Assembly (NCBI GenBank): GCA_963576475.1
Contig: OY754982.1
Coordinates: forward strand, 9,223,280 to 9,287,279
DNA: 64,000 nucleotides
Source: Molanna angustata
Lineage: Eukaryota; Arthropoda; Insecta; Trichoptera; Molannidae
Reading direction: 5' to 3'
Positions 33,001-43,130 of this stretch are shown piece by piece (position 1 is the first letter of the stretch; every line of letters begins with the position of its first letter). Under the pieces are notes generated by a model, which did no database searches, was not told the origin of the DNA, and was given only the letters and a program-made list of their open reading frames with translations. Made by a program: the position numbers and the translations under genes.

Positions 33001-33687
33001 TCTTCGCAGTTTATAATATTTTCGGATTCTTTAAGTGCTCTAAAGGCGTTGTCTTCCAATTTAGCCAAATTGGCCGACAGCACCTTACTATGCAACATTA
33101 AATCCGCTCTATTAAACCTTCATAAATTGAATAAAGAAGTGCTTCTTGCGTGGATCCCGGCTCATCAGGGAATAGTGGGAAATGAGATCGCTGACGAAGC
33201 AGCGAAGCAAGCCTCCGTTACTGGCATTTTACCCTCTCTATTTATGATTCCCTGCCAAGACATATTAGCATCCTTCAAAAAAGAACTCATATCCAAATGG
33301 ACCATTGACTGGGAAAGGTCTAGTACCTTGAAAGGTTCTTCCTATAAATCCATCCAAATTTCAATACCGTCTAAACCATGGTTCCATAACAAAGGCATGG
33401 CCAAACGAGACGTCTCCAACATATGTCGCATTAGACTAGGACACTGCCTTATTAACAGCCACCTCCACAGGATACACGTAAGGGATAGCCCTTCGTGTGC
33501 TTGCGGAGAGGTTGTAGAGACCCTTGACCATGTGTTCTTTGAATGTCCAATCCACACCGAACATGATTTGTATTATACACTAAATACCCCACTCCCAATC
33601 AATATGTCTCATCTTCTATCATTGAATTCACCGCATATTTATTTCCATATAACAAAATTTCTTCGCCTTAATGGCTTCAATCTATAA
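29974..33687 (+). CDS. ORF2: endonuclease - reverse transcriptase - RNase H polyprotein, 1,237 aa
   Basis: This enzyme nicks the target, reverse-transcribes the element RNA from the nick and removes RNA from the hybrid. Domains in order: APE-type endonuclease (residues 1-215) with LQWNSRS, SETW, GDFN at 132-135 and SDH at 207-209; reverse transcriptase (about 420-720) with SYRPIAL, QFGFRKGKTC, FLDIKAAYDNV (motif A Asp), LSQGSVLSPHLFN (motif B) and the FADD box at 655-658; RNase H (about 950-1080) with YTDGS at 955-959, the TAEC glutamate, FSDSLSAL and AHQGIVGNEIADEAA; and a C-terminal CxC ... H ... C zinc element (SCACGEVVETLDHVFFECP). All catalytic residues that I can check are present and the frame is unbroken. 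The ATG at 29974 is chosen over the upstream non-ATG extension because the endonuclease domain starts just after it. It overlaps ORF1 by 38 nt in the +1 frame. Confidence 0.93.
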   Translation: MDIQTLKILQWNSRSVYSNKAELTELLNNNSIHIAAISETWLKPSCLFKVIGYQCLRDDRADGRAGTALFIKDKLNFEKLSIPLKSQDFQIVAARIKNITFISVYIPPLVLFIEKDWTDLLRQLPSPSIILGDFNAHSPIWGSEATNKSGHNIIDFMDINNICFLNDGSPTRLTPPSQKKSAVDLTLCSSSLAADCSWTLTNDPYSSDHYPIIIHLEDPHIAKSKPQHPTNRKGYNTKRANWPLFYDNIEKLTTSLDSSNVHIEYSDLLSIIYKAADLSIPKKSNFSPLPCTPWWDGECSDMVNNRKKAIKKYRKNMTLENYILAKESQAKTKKFLRKKKRQGWRNFCSSLSPDSPLSLVWNMIRRFRSSYVQNRNHQISPDILESFINRLAPSYSPNITELYINQNISHRSSISWLDSPFKIEELSIVLKNLNNSAPGFDQIPYTFFQHLPTCFLEHILNKFNECLQTGMVPIDWKTQLVIPILKPGKDPKIQTSYRPIALSSCILKIFENIIKKRLDWQTERNLLLPNIQFGFRKGKTCMDNLSILISDIQIGFTNKKYTLAAFLDIKAAYDNVLLPILRRKLLNLGIPERLAQLIFNIFCERKIVINKPPDTYERTLWIGLSQGSVLSPHLFNLYCYDILECVQGLCSLLQFADDIVLYITHSNIETAVRKLSTALSKIIKWLNSNGLEVSPQKCQIIAFSRKHNTANISVKIGETTIPSVEEVKFLGMTLDRKLSWTSHISHIITKCEKNINPLRAVSRVWWGSHPTTMKLLYNAIVRSHLDYGSFLMEPIPEYLKSKLDRIQSKCLRLIIGAMRSSPINALQVECVEPPLKLRRQYLADKFMLKRINYNSHPLLPRISMLSSLCQSHRYWFKKCTPPMCQSYQKLSLKIVSNRAQSMLPYYEIPFEAITLIPNIILNIDLHKNSTVSAQAMNNKFNSIVMSNWPSHLQIYTDGSKRGADNECGAAIHIPSKKIQSLVKLPRECSIFTAECTAINEALKICNTLDSSQFIIFSDSLSALKALSSNLAKLADSTLLCNIKSALLNLHKLNKEVLLAWIPAHQGIVGNEIADEAAKQASVTGILPSLFMIPCQDILASFKKELISKWTIDWERSSTLKGSSYKSIQISIPSKPWFHNKGMAKRDVSNICRIRLGHCLINSHLHRIHVRDSPSCACGEVVETLDHVFFECPIHTEHDLYYTLNTPLPINMSHLLSLNSPHIYFHITKFLRLNGFNL

Positions 33688-33800
33688 TGCAATAAAATAA
33701 CCTTTACTTTTAAATAATTCAATAAAAATTTTTTGAAACTGGCAGAAATCATCCTAATGATTGGGTGGAATGCCATGTAAGCAAAAGAAGAAGAAGAAGA
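33688..33800 (+). other. LINE 3' UTR and AAG tail
   Basis: A short 3' UTR with two AATAAAA-type polyadenylation words (33690-33725), then CATCCTAATGATTGGGTGG (a small ATCCTAATGATTGGGT hairpin) and AAG repeats. The UTR is where the ORF2 protein would begin cDNA synthesis. The right target duplication follows at 33801-33815. Confidence 0.7.
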
Positions 33801-34036
33801 AGAACTTTATATGTGACGCGTAATTTTCATGAAATACCTCTATCTTACATTTTCAAGTAATCATCGAAATTATCTATGGAAGGTATACAACGATTTTTAA
33901 GCTCCATGTACCTATAAAAAATATACGTAGATTTGTACTGCTTCTCGGATAACTTACATGCAGTATGTCAAGAGAATATTTAATATTTAGGTATACCTAT
34001 TTAATAATAATTAAGAAATAATAATAAACACATTCT

Positions 34037-34300
34037 TATTTTTACTCTCCACACTATGGAATAGTGGAGAGTCATGATTTCACAATTTTTAAGCGTATTT
34101 TTTTATATCAATTTCTCAACGGGTATCATGTAGAGAGTGTACACTGTGAGTTTCGTCGTGATGTGTCTGTATGTATGGCGTATGGCGTACGGCGTTCGGC
34201 GTACGGATTATCCTTTTTGTGTCCTCTCTAGAGCCCGAACTATAAGTCCGATCGACTTCATATTAACATCATATGTGTAAAGTGAATAGACCTGGAGCTG
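34037..34300 (+). repeat. Diverged CCCCAAGGGG-family repeat
   Basis: TTTTTACTCTCCACACTATG, AACGGGTATCATG, then a GTATGGCGTACGGCG run parallel the order in 19063-19250 and 44800-44960, but identity is low. Confidence 0.4.
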
Positions 34301-34579
34301 ATTAGTTTTCCATAGACAATGGTTCATTTTTTTTAATGTTTGAAACTGTCACTTCCATGATAGAACTCCACAAAGTAGAATTATGAAAAATAAATATATT
34401 TCGCAAATGCGACTGTCATTCACCGGTATCGCTCTATGCCGAGCATCATCAGAATGGTCCGAACAATACTGAAAAATTTAAATAGAACTTAAAATTAAAT
34501 ATATATTTTTTTTTCATAATTTTAGTTGATAAACACTTTCTTACAATCCGCGCAAGTGGCCTATAGACTTGTCTCTACT

Positions 34580-34965
34580 AGTGTTTGGGAGAAAAATACT
34601 CAGATTAAGATCTATGCAGATAAACGGAGCTTGGATAGTACTTGGATAACGATGAGATCTACAATATTTATAATGAGCCGAAATTTTTAAAGGTGATAAA
34701 AATAGGGAGGCTGTGATGGGCAGGACACGTGGAAAGAATGGGCGATGGAAGAGTGCCAAAGAGAATCCTGACAAAGCCCCAAGGTAGGACGAAGCGTTGG
34801 TAGACCCAAGCTCCAATGGCCGGATGGCGTGCAGCGGGATGTGGAGGCTGTTGGTGTAAGGGACTGGAGGGGAGCATGTCAGGATAGAGGGAGATGGCGA
34901 AGAATGCTAGAGAAGGCCAACTGCGCAGCTGGCTGTTGAGCCATTGATGATGATGAATATCTGCG
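34580..34965 (+). pseudogene. RTE-like LINE 3' end (type C) with GAT tail
   Basis: Degenerate codons read RKILRLRSMQINGAW, then a KIGRL, WAGHVERMGDGRVPKRIL segment and further frames with VRDWRGACQDR and RRMLEKANCAAGC-like residues, ending in CCATTGATGATGATG. These are the standard post-RT motifs of RTE-like elements, with several frameshifts. The same type, with the same CCATTGATGATGATG end, occurs at 58690-58980. Confidence 0.7.
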
Positions 34966-36069
34966 TGAGAAATGAACAATAGAAGAACACGTATAATAAG
35001 AAAAAGGAAATAATGAAGATGGATAAAAAGATGGATGTTTCCTGAGATTGGAATGTATGAAAAAATTGTTACCACCGGAACTGGCTTCCTGCGTTTTTTG
35101 CCAAACCTTTGTTATCAGTAATAAAAGTTAATCTTTTTTTGACTGTACTGTTTGGCTAAGGGCACAAAATATTTAGTAGCACAAAACGAAATGTTTTGTA
35201 TTCACTATAGTTCGGTTAGTTTTAACATGACATGTTTACGTATATGGTACACACTATTTAAGATGAAGATGAGGTTTTGAGTAGGTAGGTACCTAAATCA
35301 TAAGCAGTATGGTGAATATTTTTAAATATAAGACTTGATATGATCCCTCTATGGATAGCGCTGAAAAGTATAACCGAAGGTGAAACGGGTTTGAGTCTAG
35401 GATTTACCTTTTAAAGATTTTTGACAGAGGGAGGCCATATGACATTATACGTAAGTAGGCGCATTATCCACGCCATGTATAGGGACAGGACGTCTTCCGG
35501 TGCAATATGAGGAGGATTTATTCGTCTCGGGACGCACGTCTCCAACAGGATTTACGGCGCTGTACGATCCTGGTGATTTATAAGGACGCCATCGTATTAA
35601 TGTGAGACCGGCTTTAAAGTACCTCTACACTCTCATTTCTCCAAGACGGACGATAGATGGCAGTTATGTGATTTCTAATTAATGGGCAGGCAACGGAGAA
35701 TTTTTTTTAAAATCATTTTCTTTATCTGCTTACTTCACACCGTTCCACATAATTCATTTGGGGAATTTTAATCGGCCTTATACATATATGTATATTTAGT
35801 TAACCAATCTCTTGGTATCGTTTTTCTTTTGTAAGTACAATAAGTTACAGAAAACTTATAATTATACATACAGGGACTTATGAAATGTGCTTACATATCT
35901 TTATATCCTTTTATTTAACTTCATATGTTTGTCTGTACTGGAATTTCGTAATCGATTTTAACTTACCTCCCAACCAATATAGAGGGCGGTTTGCACATGT
36001 AACAACTAAGCACAAAGACGCACATTCGCGATCTTCGCCCTCACGTGACGGGTCCTAGTTGTTTTACGA
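34966..36069. other. No gene recognised
   Basis: The part 35340-35700 is less AT-rich than its surroundings but gives no long ORF or motif. It may be a decayed element. Confidence 0.45.
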
Positions 36070-36185
36070 CAGCATTCATACCATCACGACATATCCCACA
36101 ATGAGGGGTAATTAGCGACAGGTGTGCGGGTGTGCTTTGCCTTGCAAAATGAATTAGGACACATGCATGTATGCCCACACTCTAG
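36070..36185. repeat. Interspersed repeat, third copy of the 5119 family
   Basis: GCATTCATACCATCACGACA, ATATCCCACAATGAGG and AGCGACAGGTGTGCGGGTGT match 5119-5245 and 6216-6315. Confidence 0.5.
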
Positions 36186-36438
36186 TCTCGTCTCACTTGG
36201 CAACATTCGGAATGGGTGGTTAACCTCATTGCTTTCATTGCTTTCATTATACGAAAACTAGAATAATATTTTACTATTTTTAAATGTTTTCATTGTAAAA
36301 ACGGTTAAAATTATGATAATATATGTACAATTCTGCACATGATTTAACTGTGAACTAAATCAATGCTAAGGAAAAATTGTCTATTGAGAAAGTTTATTTT
36401 TTAAAATTATTACAGTTACACTTTAAATTCATATGATA

Positions 36439-36980
36439 TTAGTTGCATGTAACACATGAGATCCAACTGTCGATGGCGATAGTATGCATAATCAAAGAAT
36501 ACGTACCATAATCAAAGAATACGTAGGTATTTGAGATTTTGTATTTGTCTATGTTTATACCAATTTTCAGCGTTCTAGCTTTTACGGTTTCTGCGATATA
36601 TGGAAAAATAAATCAAAATTTCAAAAGTTGATAACCCCTGACTGAAACAAAAATTTACAATTCTGAGTATAAAAGTTTTGTAGGCCTATAACTGTCTATA
36701 TATTCTGAAAATTTGGGCTCTGTAAATTGAGCGGATCAAAAGTTATAAGGGGGGGGGACGGACACACAGACACACACACAAAACTCACATAAAATGTTCT
36801 ACTCCGAATTCTGAGTAAATCCATGTACGGGAACATATATGCTGCGAGGCCTCTAGTTGGTGTTATTAGCATGCAAAAGTCCACTACGCCATACAAAATT
36901 TTCCTTCGTACACGTATCTTGGCTTAATAATGTCGATTCGTTCAGAGAATTGAATTCTCATGAACGAATCGACAGTTGGA
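36439..36980 (-). mobile_element. Diverged, internally deleted copy of the Helitron-like element
   Basis: On the minus strand it starts TCCAACTGTCGATTCGTTCA and ends TGTTACATGCAACTAA followed by T. It thus has the TC start and a CTRR end (CTAA instead of CTAG). The subterminal ATCGACAGTTGGA-type word is present with one change. The middle has lost about 500 bp, and the AC/GT run is short. The first 45 bp form a longer hairpin than in the young copies (TGTCGATTCGTTCA / TGAACGAATCGACA). It is far older than the cluster at 50.7-64 kb, so it is a useful outgroup. Confidence 0.8.
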
Positions 36981-38035
36981 TTACGGAGCGTTTTCGTTTT
37001 CATCACGGTGAAGCTACTTCCAACAATCCGGTTTCTTTAGGTCCATCTTTTAATATACATATACCTTAAAGTCCTACGGATTTGAATTAAGTATTTGTAT
37101 ATTATATTGAACCACTAACATAGTACTCAATAAGTGGACCATGAACTACACAATCATAATTACAGCTTACAATGATTAATTAATTAATATTATGTAATTA
37201 GTCTACCACCTCAGAACAGGCCTGGCCTAGTAAGGTGGTACAAACCAACCCAATTTATTTGTTATATTGCTTGGTTAACATAATGTTATTTTTGGTATTT
37301 GTAATTTTGGTATTTATTGATACAATTTGTCTTAAATAAATTTAATTCCATAATGATGATACATATTTGGCACATTTCCATCTCCTCGGGGACATCCCAT
37401 CAATTATAGCCGGGAAAAACAACTAAATTCCTACAGCGAAAAAAAAGTTGTCAAGTGATTAAGACAAACAACTCGGAGATTAAATGTAGGTAATATTATT
37501 ATTTGATATGAAGATGTGACATCTTTATTATTCCACTGAGTGTCACGTCTGATTTACTGCTGCTGAGCCGAGACGCAGAAAATTTTAAAATTATTAATAT
37601 CGGTCTAAATTATAACCCTGTTTTGTTGCCGCTCGCCGCGGTTTATTGCGGCATAAATTTCCGGGGGAATTCGGACAACCCTGACCATCTTGACTCGACC
37701 TGTCAATTAACGGGAAATTTATCGATTTCAGTTTGTACCGGTTTATTTCCCGAGGAAAAATTATGTCAGAGATTCGCTTTATTGCTCTGGCCAGTACGGA
37801 GAACTTTAAACGTTACCACACGATTTTTCGTGTGTTTTTCCCACTTACCCACAAAAAAATTAGAGCAATGCATACATACAACATTTACAGAACATCTGGC
37901 AGACACGATGTATGGATCAGTGACCTTATTTTTTCCTGACGTGAGGAATCGACTAAAATCTTCGATAGACAGCACATGTAGTGATAATTGCAAAAAAATA
38001 TTCGACTTGAATACGTTGAAATTGTTAATATTATT
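36981..38035. other. No gene recognised; one unassigned open stretch
   Basis: The interval 37623-38035 is open on the plus strand as part of a 155-residue frame running into the next LINE, but its residues show no family pattern and it is overlapped by shorter frames on both strands. The only structured item is the stem-loop at 37204-37241. Confidence 0.4.
37204..37241 (+). repeat. Stem-loop of a LINE 3' tail type, plus strand
   Basis: TACCACCT pairs with AGGTGGTA around a loop with AACAGG and CCTAGT, the inverse of the loops at 1253 and 18603. AT-rich sequence with AAATAAATTTAA at about 37334 follows, as expected of a LINE tail. Confidence 0.5.
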
Positions 38036-38400
38036 CTCTTGGACAAACGTTAGTCTCTTATGGTATTGTGGATTGGGGTGGTTTAGCTAAGACAAATCTA
38101 TTTCCCATTTCAACAGCGCAAAAATCACTTCTCCGGGTCGACTGTCGAAAACCTTACAGATATCCATTAAGCCAGCTGTTTTCGGAATTCAAGGTCCTGG
38201 ATGTTAGACAACGCTATATTAGAACAATAATCACACAAATACATAAAAACCCAGCAAAATATATACCACAATACACCCTGACTTTCAATACCTACACAAA
38301 AAAGACATTTGCTGCAACCGACACATACACAGACTACTTTTGCTCAGACACACGAACAATTTTTAGCACCCAAAATATATAACAGAGTTGTATCTGATAT
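38036..38400 (+). pseudogene. LINE C-terminal RT fragment
   Basis: Codons read LGQTLVSYGIVDWGGLAKTN, then TAQKSLLRVDCRKPYRYPLS, QLFSEFKVLDVRQRYIRTII and THKNPAKY-like residues. The YGIVxWGG signature is shared with the minus-strand fragment at 5265-6205, and KPxRYPTxxLFxEFxVLDVRQLY is the C-terminal RT tail of CR1-type LINEs. The frame is open for about 105 codons after the signature. The upstream RT half and the true C-terminus are missing. Confidence 0.65.
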
Positions 38401-38929
38401 CTAGGACTTAGTCCAGCTGAGTGGACATAATTTTGGAAAGCTGGTTACTGATTGTTTGATTCTGAGAGGGAGTGAAGAGTCAGAGAGAGAATTAACATTT
38501 GTTCTAAGATAATATTTCCACTCAGAAAGAGATGAAACATGGAGAGTTTTGATTTCGACGGTTGACCAGACTTGTCTCCTCTATTTGATTTCTGTTCTGT
38601 GCAGTCTGCATCCGAGATGTACACAATTAACTGTGAACATTGTACTCCAATTCCTTGATTGTTCTTTTAGCGCCCTTGAGGTGAGGTTATCACAAAAACG
38701 GCGCTATAAAAATAATCCAAATTTATTATTATTTACAATTCACCTTTGGCATTTTTTAGCATTCTGCGAAGACGCCGATTAAATTTATAGTACAAGAAGC
38801 AAAATAACATCTCACATTGTTCAGCAATGAGGTTCACCACCCACTCTTTATGTAATACTTTTTTAGGTGTTTGGGGATTTTAATCTTCCATTATAAGGTT
38901 TTGCACATCGGCATCTTATGCCTAAATAA
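38401..38929. other. No gene recognised
   Basis: Only chance ORFs of under 80 residues. Confidence 0.45.
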
Positions 38930-39347
38930 GATCCCTAAGACGAATGTGTGACAAAACAATTTATGATAGGATAAGGAATCAAGATATCAAAAGAGAATGT
39001 AAGATTGAAAGAGATATTTTGAGTAGAATGAAGATAAATGCTTTGCGATGGTTCGGACATGTAGAGAGAATGAACGATGAACGACTGACAAAGAAAGTAT
39101 ACAAGGCTGAAAGGAGTGGAATGAGATGTAAGGATCGACCGAGAAAGAGCTGGCATGATCATATAAATGAGATTTTGAAAGAGGGGAATATAAGAAGTCA
39201 GAATAATAGGAGAGCATGTATGACGCGATGTATGAATGTAAATGAGGCAAAACAGGTATGCCAAGATAGAAGAATCTGGCGTTCGGTTCTCTCTGCCTAC
39301 CCCAAATAGGGAAACGGCGTGACGGTATGTATGTATGTATGTATCTT
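38930..39347 (+). pseudogene. RTE-like LINE type B, 3' copy with intact C-terminal frame
   Basis: It encodes 121 residues to a TAG at 39307-39309: MCDKTIYDRIRNQDIKREC, then ALRWFGHVERMNDERLTKKV, a DRPRKSWHDHINEILKEGN segment and IWRSVLSAYPK. The ATGT-repeat tail follows at about 39325-39343. It is collinear with 3370-3768 but retains the natural stop that copy lost. 5'-truncated within the region following the RT, so it is not functional. Confidence 0.8.
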
Positions 39348-40768
39348 ATGCCGTGATGGTGAGAATGAATGAATGAATATGCATAGCTGATGGTAGTCGT
39401 AGTAACAAAATATATTTTTATTGCTTTCATTAATACAACTAAGGTGAATATTTCCTCTCTTATAGTAAGATGTGAAGATAAACCTACATATATGTGCATA
39501 GTACTAATGTTTGTACCGTGTGGGATTAGTATTGTTACCTACAAGAGAATAGTACGTAATGTTACACTAACACAGTAGGTATGTGGCAATAAAAATAGAT
39601 AATCCTACATAGCGCCTCTAGCGGTGTAATTCCACAAGTTATGGTAATTAACTAAGAAAGGCAATGAAGGAAATTTCATGAATCAGGAATAATAATTATA
39701 TAGGCCCCAATTATTGCTTTTGTCTCGGTACAACTTTTATATAAACATACAGAATGTTCAAAATACATTAAAATAAATAATATGAAGTGTTTTTTATTGA
39801 AATTTTTTAACGATATTATGATTGTGGTGCCAACTTTGACGTATATAATATGCTAGTGAGGCGGAAACGGCAGAAGATAAGTTAGGATAGAATAAACGCA
39901 GTTGTAATGTAGGACGCTATACGGATTGTGGAGATGAGGTCCATGTCTGTGCTCGCATGTACCTGAAGTTGCAGATTATGGTGTTTTTTTGCACCAATTT
40001 CACTGGACCCTTTCTAGTGGCGTTTCAATCTGAACGCAGCATCGGGCGATTTAAATGTCAAATGTCATTTATCATATATGTGTCTTTTTAGGTTATATTT
40101 TCATCGAAAGACAACAATTGGGTAGTGGAGTAAATAATGCTCACTGATCTTTTATTGGAAACATTTGAAAGATATTTTTATACATTCACCGCTTTGTGAA
40201 TGCATATTGTCATCATAAATAATGTCAACTGACATAATAGACACCACAGAAACAAATAGAAGTCATCATTCCACATAAAAATAGAAGTCAACAGATACTT
40301 TAACTGTCAGAGCGTTTCACCCGACAATTGTACAGAGCCTTAGATTATATATGATACAGATACCTAGTCAGCGCAATGAATGTATGCCAACTAAAACTAC
40401 GAGGAAACAGAAGAATTTCTAGTATACGTACACCTACCGACACGCACACCTACATAAAACGTAGACAAACCGATCTGCCGCCTCACACACACATGTAAAA
40501 AAACTTGGCATACATTTGAATTCGAAATTTGTACTAGACGTGGCTTCTGTACATTATAATTCTATGTACAGAGCGTTTGGAGCGTGCACTCGACGTTCAA
40601 TATGATAGCGACAGAGTGTCTTTAGAGCGTCTGTTTCTTCCGGTTATTCTGAACGCCTTGTAGCGTCACTAATTGTACTCGGCGTTCATTGTAAATGCAG
40701 CCAATGAGACTGATGAGACGACATGTAGAATGAACTACGAAATTATGATATTGGAATATTACCATGAG
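39348..40768. other. Mostly unassigned, with one LINE relic
   Basis: Apart from the piece at 39828-39925 no gene or repeat was recognised. Confidence 0.4.
39828..39925 (+). pseudogene. Relic of RTE-like LINE type B
   Basis: ATTGTGGTGCCAACTTTGAC, GTATATAATATGCTAGTGAG and AGAATAAACGCAGTTGTAAT match 3271-3355 (coding for IVVPTLTYAS ... RINAVEM) with small indels. Confidence 0.5.
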
Positions 40769-40960
40769 AGTCGACCTTCGTGGTTCATTTGGTTAGATAT
40801 TTGACCGCTGGAGTGAAAGGCCCCGATTTGACACCTAGTGGAGACACATTTTTAAATTTTGTTTTCAGTCTGTGAGATAATAACTATCACAAGCCTCCAG
40901 AATGTGTCGGCTTGTTATTAGGTGCGCGTTAAATTAATATTTGACATATATGATATCTGA
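40769..40960 (+). mobile_element. SINE-2, plus-strand copy
   Basis: CGACCTTCGTGGTTCATTTG, GGCCCCGATTTGACACC (a mutated B-box), TTTTCAGTCTGTGAG, CCAGAATGTGTCGGCTTG and GCGCGTTAAATTAATATTTG match the minus-strand copy at 8146-8386. The mutated promoter suggests an inactive copy. Confidence 0.65.
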
Positions 40961-40980
40961 TATAAATATATTTTAATGTT

Positions 40981-41315
40981 TATGAAATTGGCTTTATTTG
41001 AAGACAATTTTAGCCAATAGTTGACAGGTTTTTGTCAAAATAAAGCCAGGGGGACAAGTCTGGTCAAACGGTGGACCATAACTCTCATGATAATTTATAT
41101 CGTGGATATAATTATCTTATGGATTTCTGTAATATCTTAAGATATTATAGAACTCCATTAGATAATCAAATCCATGATATGGGTTATCATGAGGGTTTTG
41201 ATTCCACCGTTTAACCAGACTTGCCCCCTTAATTAATTGCGAAGAGCCTCATGCCTGAAATCATATTTGAATATGAATGCCATAAAATTATCTGTCAAAT
41301 AAAGCCAATTTCATA
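40981..41315. mobile_element. TIR element with 21-bp ends, interrupted by a MITE
   Basis: ATGAAATTGGCTTTATTTGA (40982-41001) and its exact reverse complement TCAAATAAAGCCAATTTCAT (41295-41314) form the ends, extended one base by T/A. The interior is only about 110 bp once the MITE at 41046-41230 is removed. No ORF. Confidence 0.6.
41046..41230. mobile_element. 185-bp palindromic MITE, relative of the ends at 23307-26669
   Basis: Inverted ends GGGGGACAAGTCTGGTCAAA and GGGGGCAAGTCTGGTTAAAC, then a symmetrical core (CATGATAA / TTATCATG, GATATAATTATC, ATCTTAAGAT at the centre). The core and the right end reappear at 26533-26669. Confidence 0.7.
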
Positions 41316-41537
41316 GATTTCAAAATATTTCTTTGTAAATAATACAAGTATAATGCCACAGTTTTAATCTGCGTTATAATGCGCCTGAGCGCTTTTGATG
41401 GTTACACCATCATCTTCAAATTAAATATAATCAAAAATGAGTTGGGCAGTGCCTAGTACATAATTTGAGGTAGGGGTAGGAGGAGGGTTTCTTAGGGGGT
41501 GTGCGATTGGTTAGTGGGGCAGGCCGTACTTATAATA

Positions 41538-42098
41538 CAAGGTGTTTCAAAAGAAAGTTTATATTTGTATTCAGAGCGTTATGCGGAGATGTTAGACGAC
41601 TTCTTGGTGCCTGAACTGCAAAATTTTCCTGACTATAACCAAAGCACATGATTCCAGCAGGACGGAGCAACGTCACACACGTCCAATACATCTCTGCCAC
41701 GAGTTCGTATAATTTTCCCAGGCAAATTGATCTCCAGGAGATGTGACATTAATTGGCCTCCACGCAGTCCTGATTTAACCCCTTGTGGACCTTTTCCTAT
41801 GGGGTTATCTTAAATCTAAAGTTTACGCCAATAAACCGACTTCCCTGGCGCATTTGAAAAAAATATCCGTCACGAAATGGTAGCCATCACTGAGTCCACC
41901 TGCCGAGCCATCATAAGTAATTTTACATTTCGATTAAATGAGTGCTGCGAACGCGAGGGTCTACATTTGGACGATATTATTTTTAAGAAATAAATTCACA
42001 AATTGTGTACTTTAATAATTAAAAAACATTTTTTCGATACACGGCTTACTTTTTTTAAATCGATCCACTAAATATAAACTTTATTTTAAGACATCCTG
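41538..42098 (+). pseudogene. Mariner-like transposon, internally deleted, with transposase remnant
   Basis: TA dinucleotides flank inverted ends CAAGGTGTTTCAAAAGAAAG and CAGGATGTCTTAAAATAAAG (right end inverted), which continue through TTTATATT. Inside, a plus-strand frame with breaks reads VNSERYAEMLDDFLVPELQN, then FQQDGATSHTS (second catalytic Asp), NWPPRSPDLTPCGPF (third catalytic Asp), a frameshifted KSKVY-like stretch, and RLNECCEREGLHLDDIIFKK to a stop near 41991. The DNA-binding N-terminus and the first catalytic Asp are deleted, and there are stops and a frameshift, so no transposase can be made. It belongs to the IS630-Tc1-mariner superfamily; the exact subgroup is not assigned. 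Confidence 0.8.
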
Positions 42099-42729
42099 TA
42101 TAACAAAAGGTGTAAATCATTTAGCATTTTAGCAGTGGATATATTTTTCTATGTTTTATTTCAATTTGAAACCTCTATAAAAAATACCCGTTAGTATCTG
42201 TTACAAAAAACACCAACGATTTACCACAGACATATATTTTTTCATATTGCCAAACTCGGTAGCCAAATTATCATTCTGTAGCTACTAAAGAGATCATTAT
42301 CTCTGAGTTGGTTAGTAAGAACTGGATGCTACTTAAATATATGTAGCAAAATACATACATAATTATGTTGTAATACAACTACAGAGCTTACAAATCTCTA
42401 TATACTTTACTTGAAGAAAATCTTAAGAGTGTATACATACAGCTAGTATTTAATATACGAAATACTACGCATATTATTATAATTAAATAATTTTCTTTAG
42501 AATTATTGAAGTTAAAAACGATAGAAAAAGTGGCGAATTTTTTATTAAATGACAATTTCTCTCAACTAATGAGTGTCAATAACCTAGAAAACATTACTGT
42601 ACTGAAATTTTTAGTTCTTATTTTCATTTATTTGGTAATCATAATTATAATCGTGTTATAAATAAATAAATAATAAAAAAACAGCCCCTCTTAATATTTT
42701 TATTAATTTTGATTATGAGACTTCACACA
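42099..42729. other. AT-rich stretch without a gene
   Basis: Nothing recognised. Confidence 0.5.
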
Positions 42730-42880
42730 TATTTCAAATCTTCTTCTTTTCTCATGTTAGGCCTTGAGGCCTATTGTTGGCTGATATGTTGTTCTTTTGC
42801 GCAGTTGAGTCCCAGCTATCCATCCATCTCTTCAAGTCTGTCTGGTGGTCGTTTTCCTCCGGATTTAAACATAAATTTCA
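42730..42880 (-). pseudogene. LINE 3' end, minus strand
   Basis: On the minus strand the sequence ends CAGCCAACAATAGGCCTCAA, then GGCCTAACATGAG and a GAAGAA tail (42738-42750 as TTCTTCTT). It resembles 7880-7935. Only final codons and the tail remain. Confidence 0.5.
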
Positions 42881-42899
42881 CAGTATTTAATGTAATTAA

Positions 42900-43130
42900 A
42901 TATGCTCCGAAACTTCGTGTTTTGGTCACATAGTGAGAGGTGAGAAATACTCATAAAGGGGAAGCTTGAGGGCCGGAAAGGGGTCGGCAGGAAGCAAGTG
43001 TCCTGGCTCCGAAACATTCGGAAATGGGCCGGGATAAGGCGTACGGAGGAGTTGTTCCACCCCGCACAGGACAGGGAGAGTTTCTCCCAAACGAACGTCA
43101 ACGTCGGTGGACCCGACAGGAGAAGAAGAA
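42900..43130 (+). pseudogene. LINE 3' end with GAA tail (type D)
   Basis: Degenerate codons read CFGHIVRGEKY, then KLEGRKGVGRKQVSWLRNIR, KWAGIRRTEELFHPAQDRES and NVNVGGPDRRRRK, ending in AGAAGAAGAAAAATAATG. The FGHIVR, GRK and SWLRNIR order marks the C-terminus of a LINE-type endonuclease/RT polyprotein found widely in insects. One or two frameshifts near the beginning break it. Confidence 0.65.

Larger units (their letters stand above)
28275..33800 (+). mobile_element. Full-length I-clade non-LTR retrotransposon (5,526 bp)
   Basis: The element has a 300-bp 5' UTR, ORF1, a slightly overlapping ORF2 in the +1 frame, a short 3' UTR and an AAG-repeat tail (33785-33800), and is flanked by a perfect 12-15 bp target duplication. 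An endonuclease, reverse transcriptase and C-terminal RNase H in one ORF2, with three CCHC knuckles in ORF1, place it in the I superclade. Lack of any stop or frameshift, plus the perfect duplication, indicates recent insertion. No other copy with close identity is in the window; 14345-14713 is an old relative. Confidence 0.9.

Noticed and set aside
37623..38090. 155-residue ORF as a host gene or exon
   Set aside because: No recognisable domain, overlapping frames on both strands, and its end runs into a LINE fragment in another frame.
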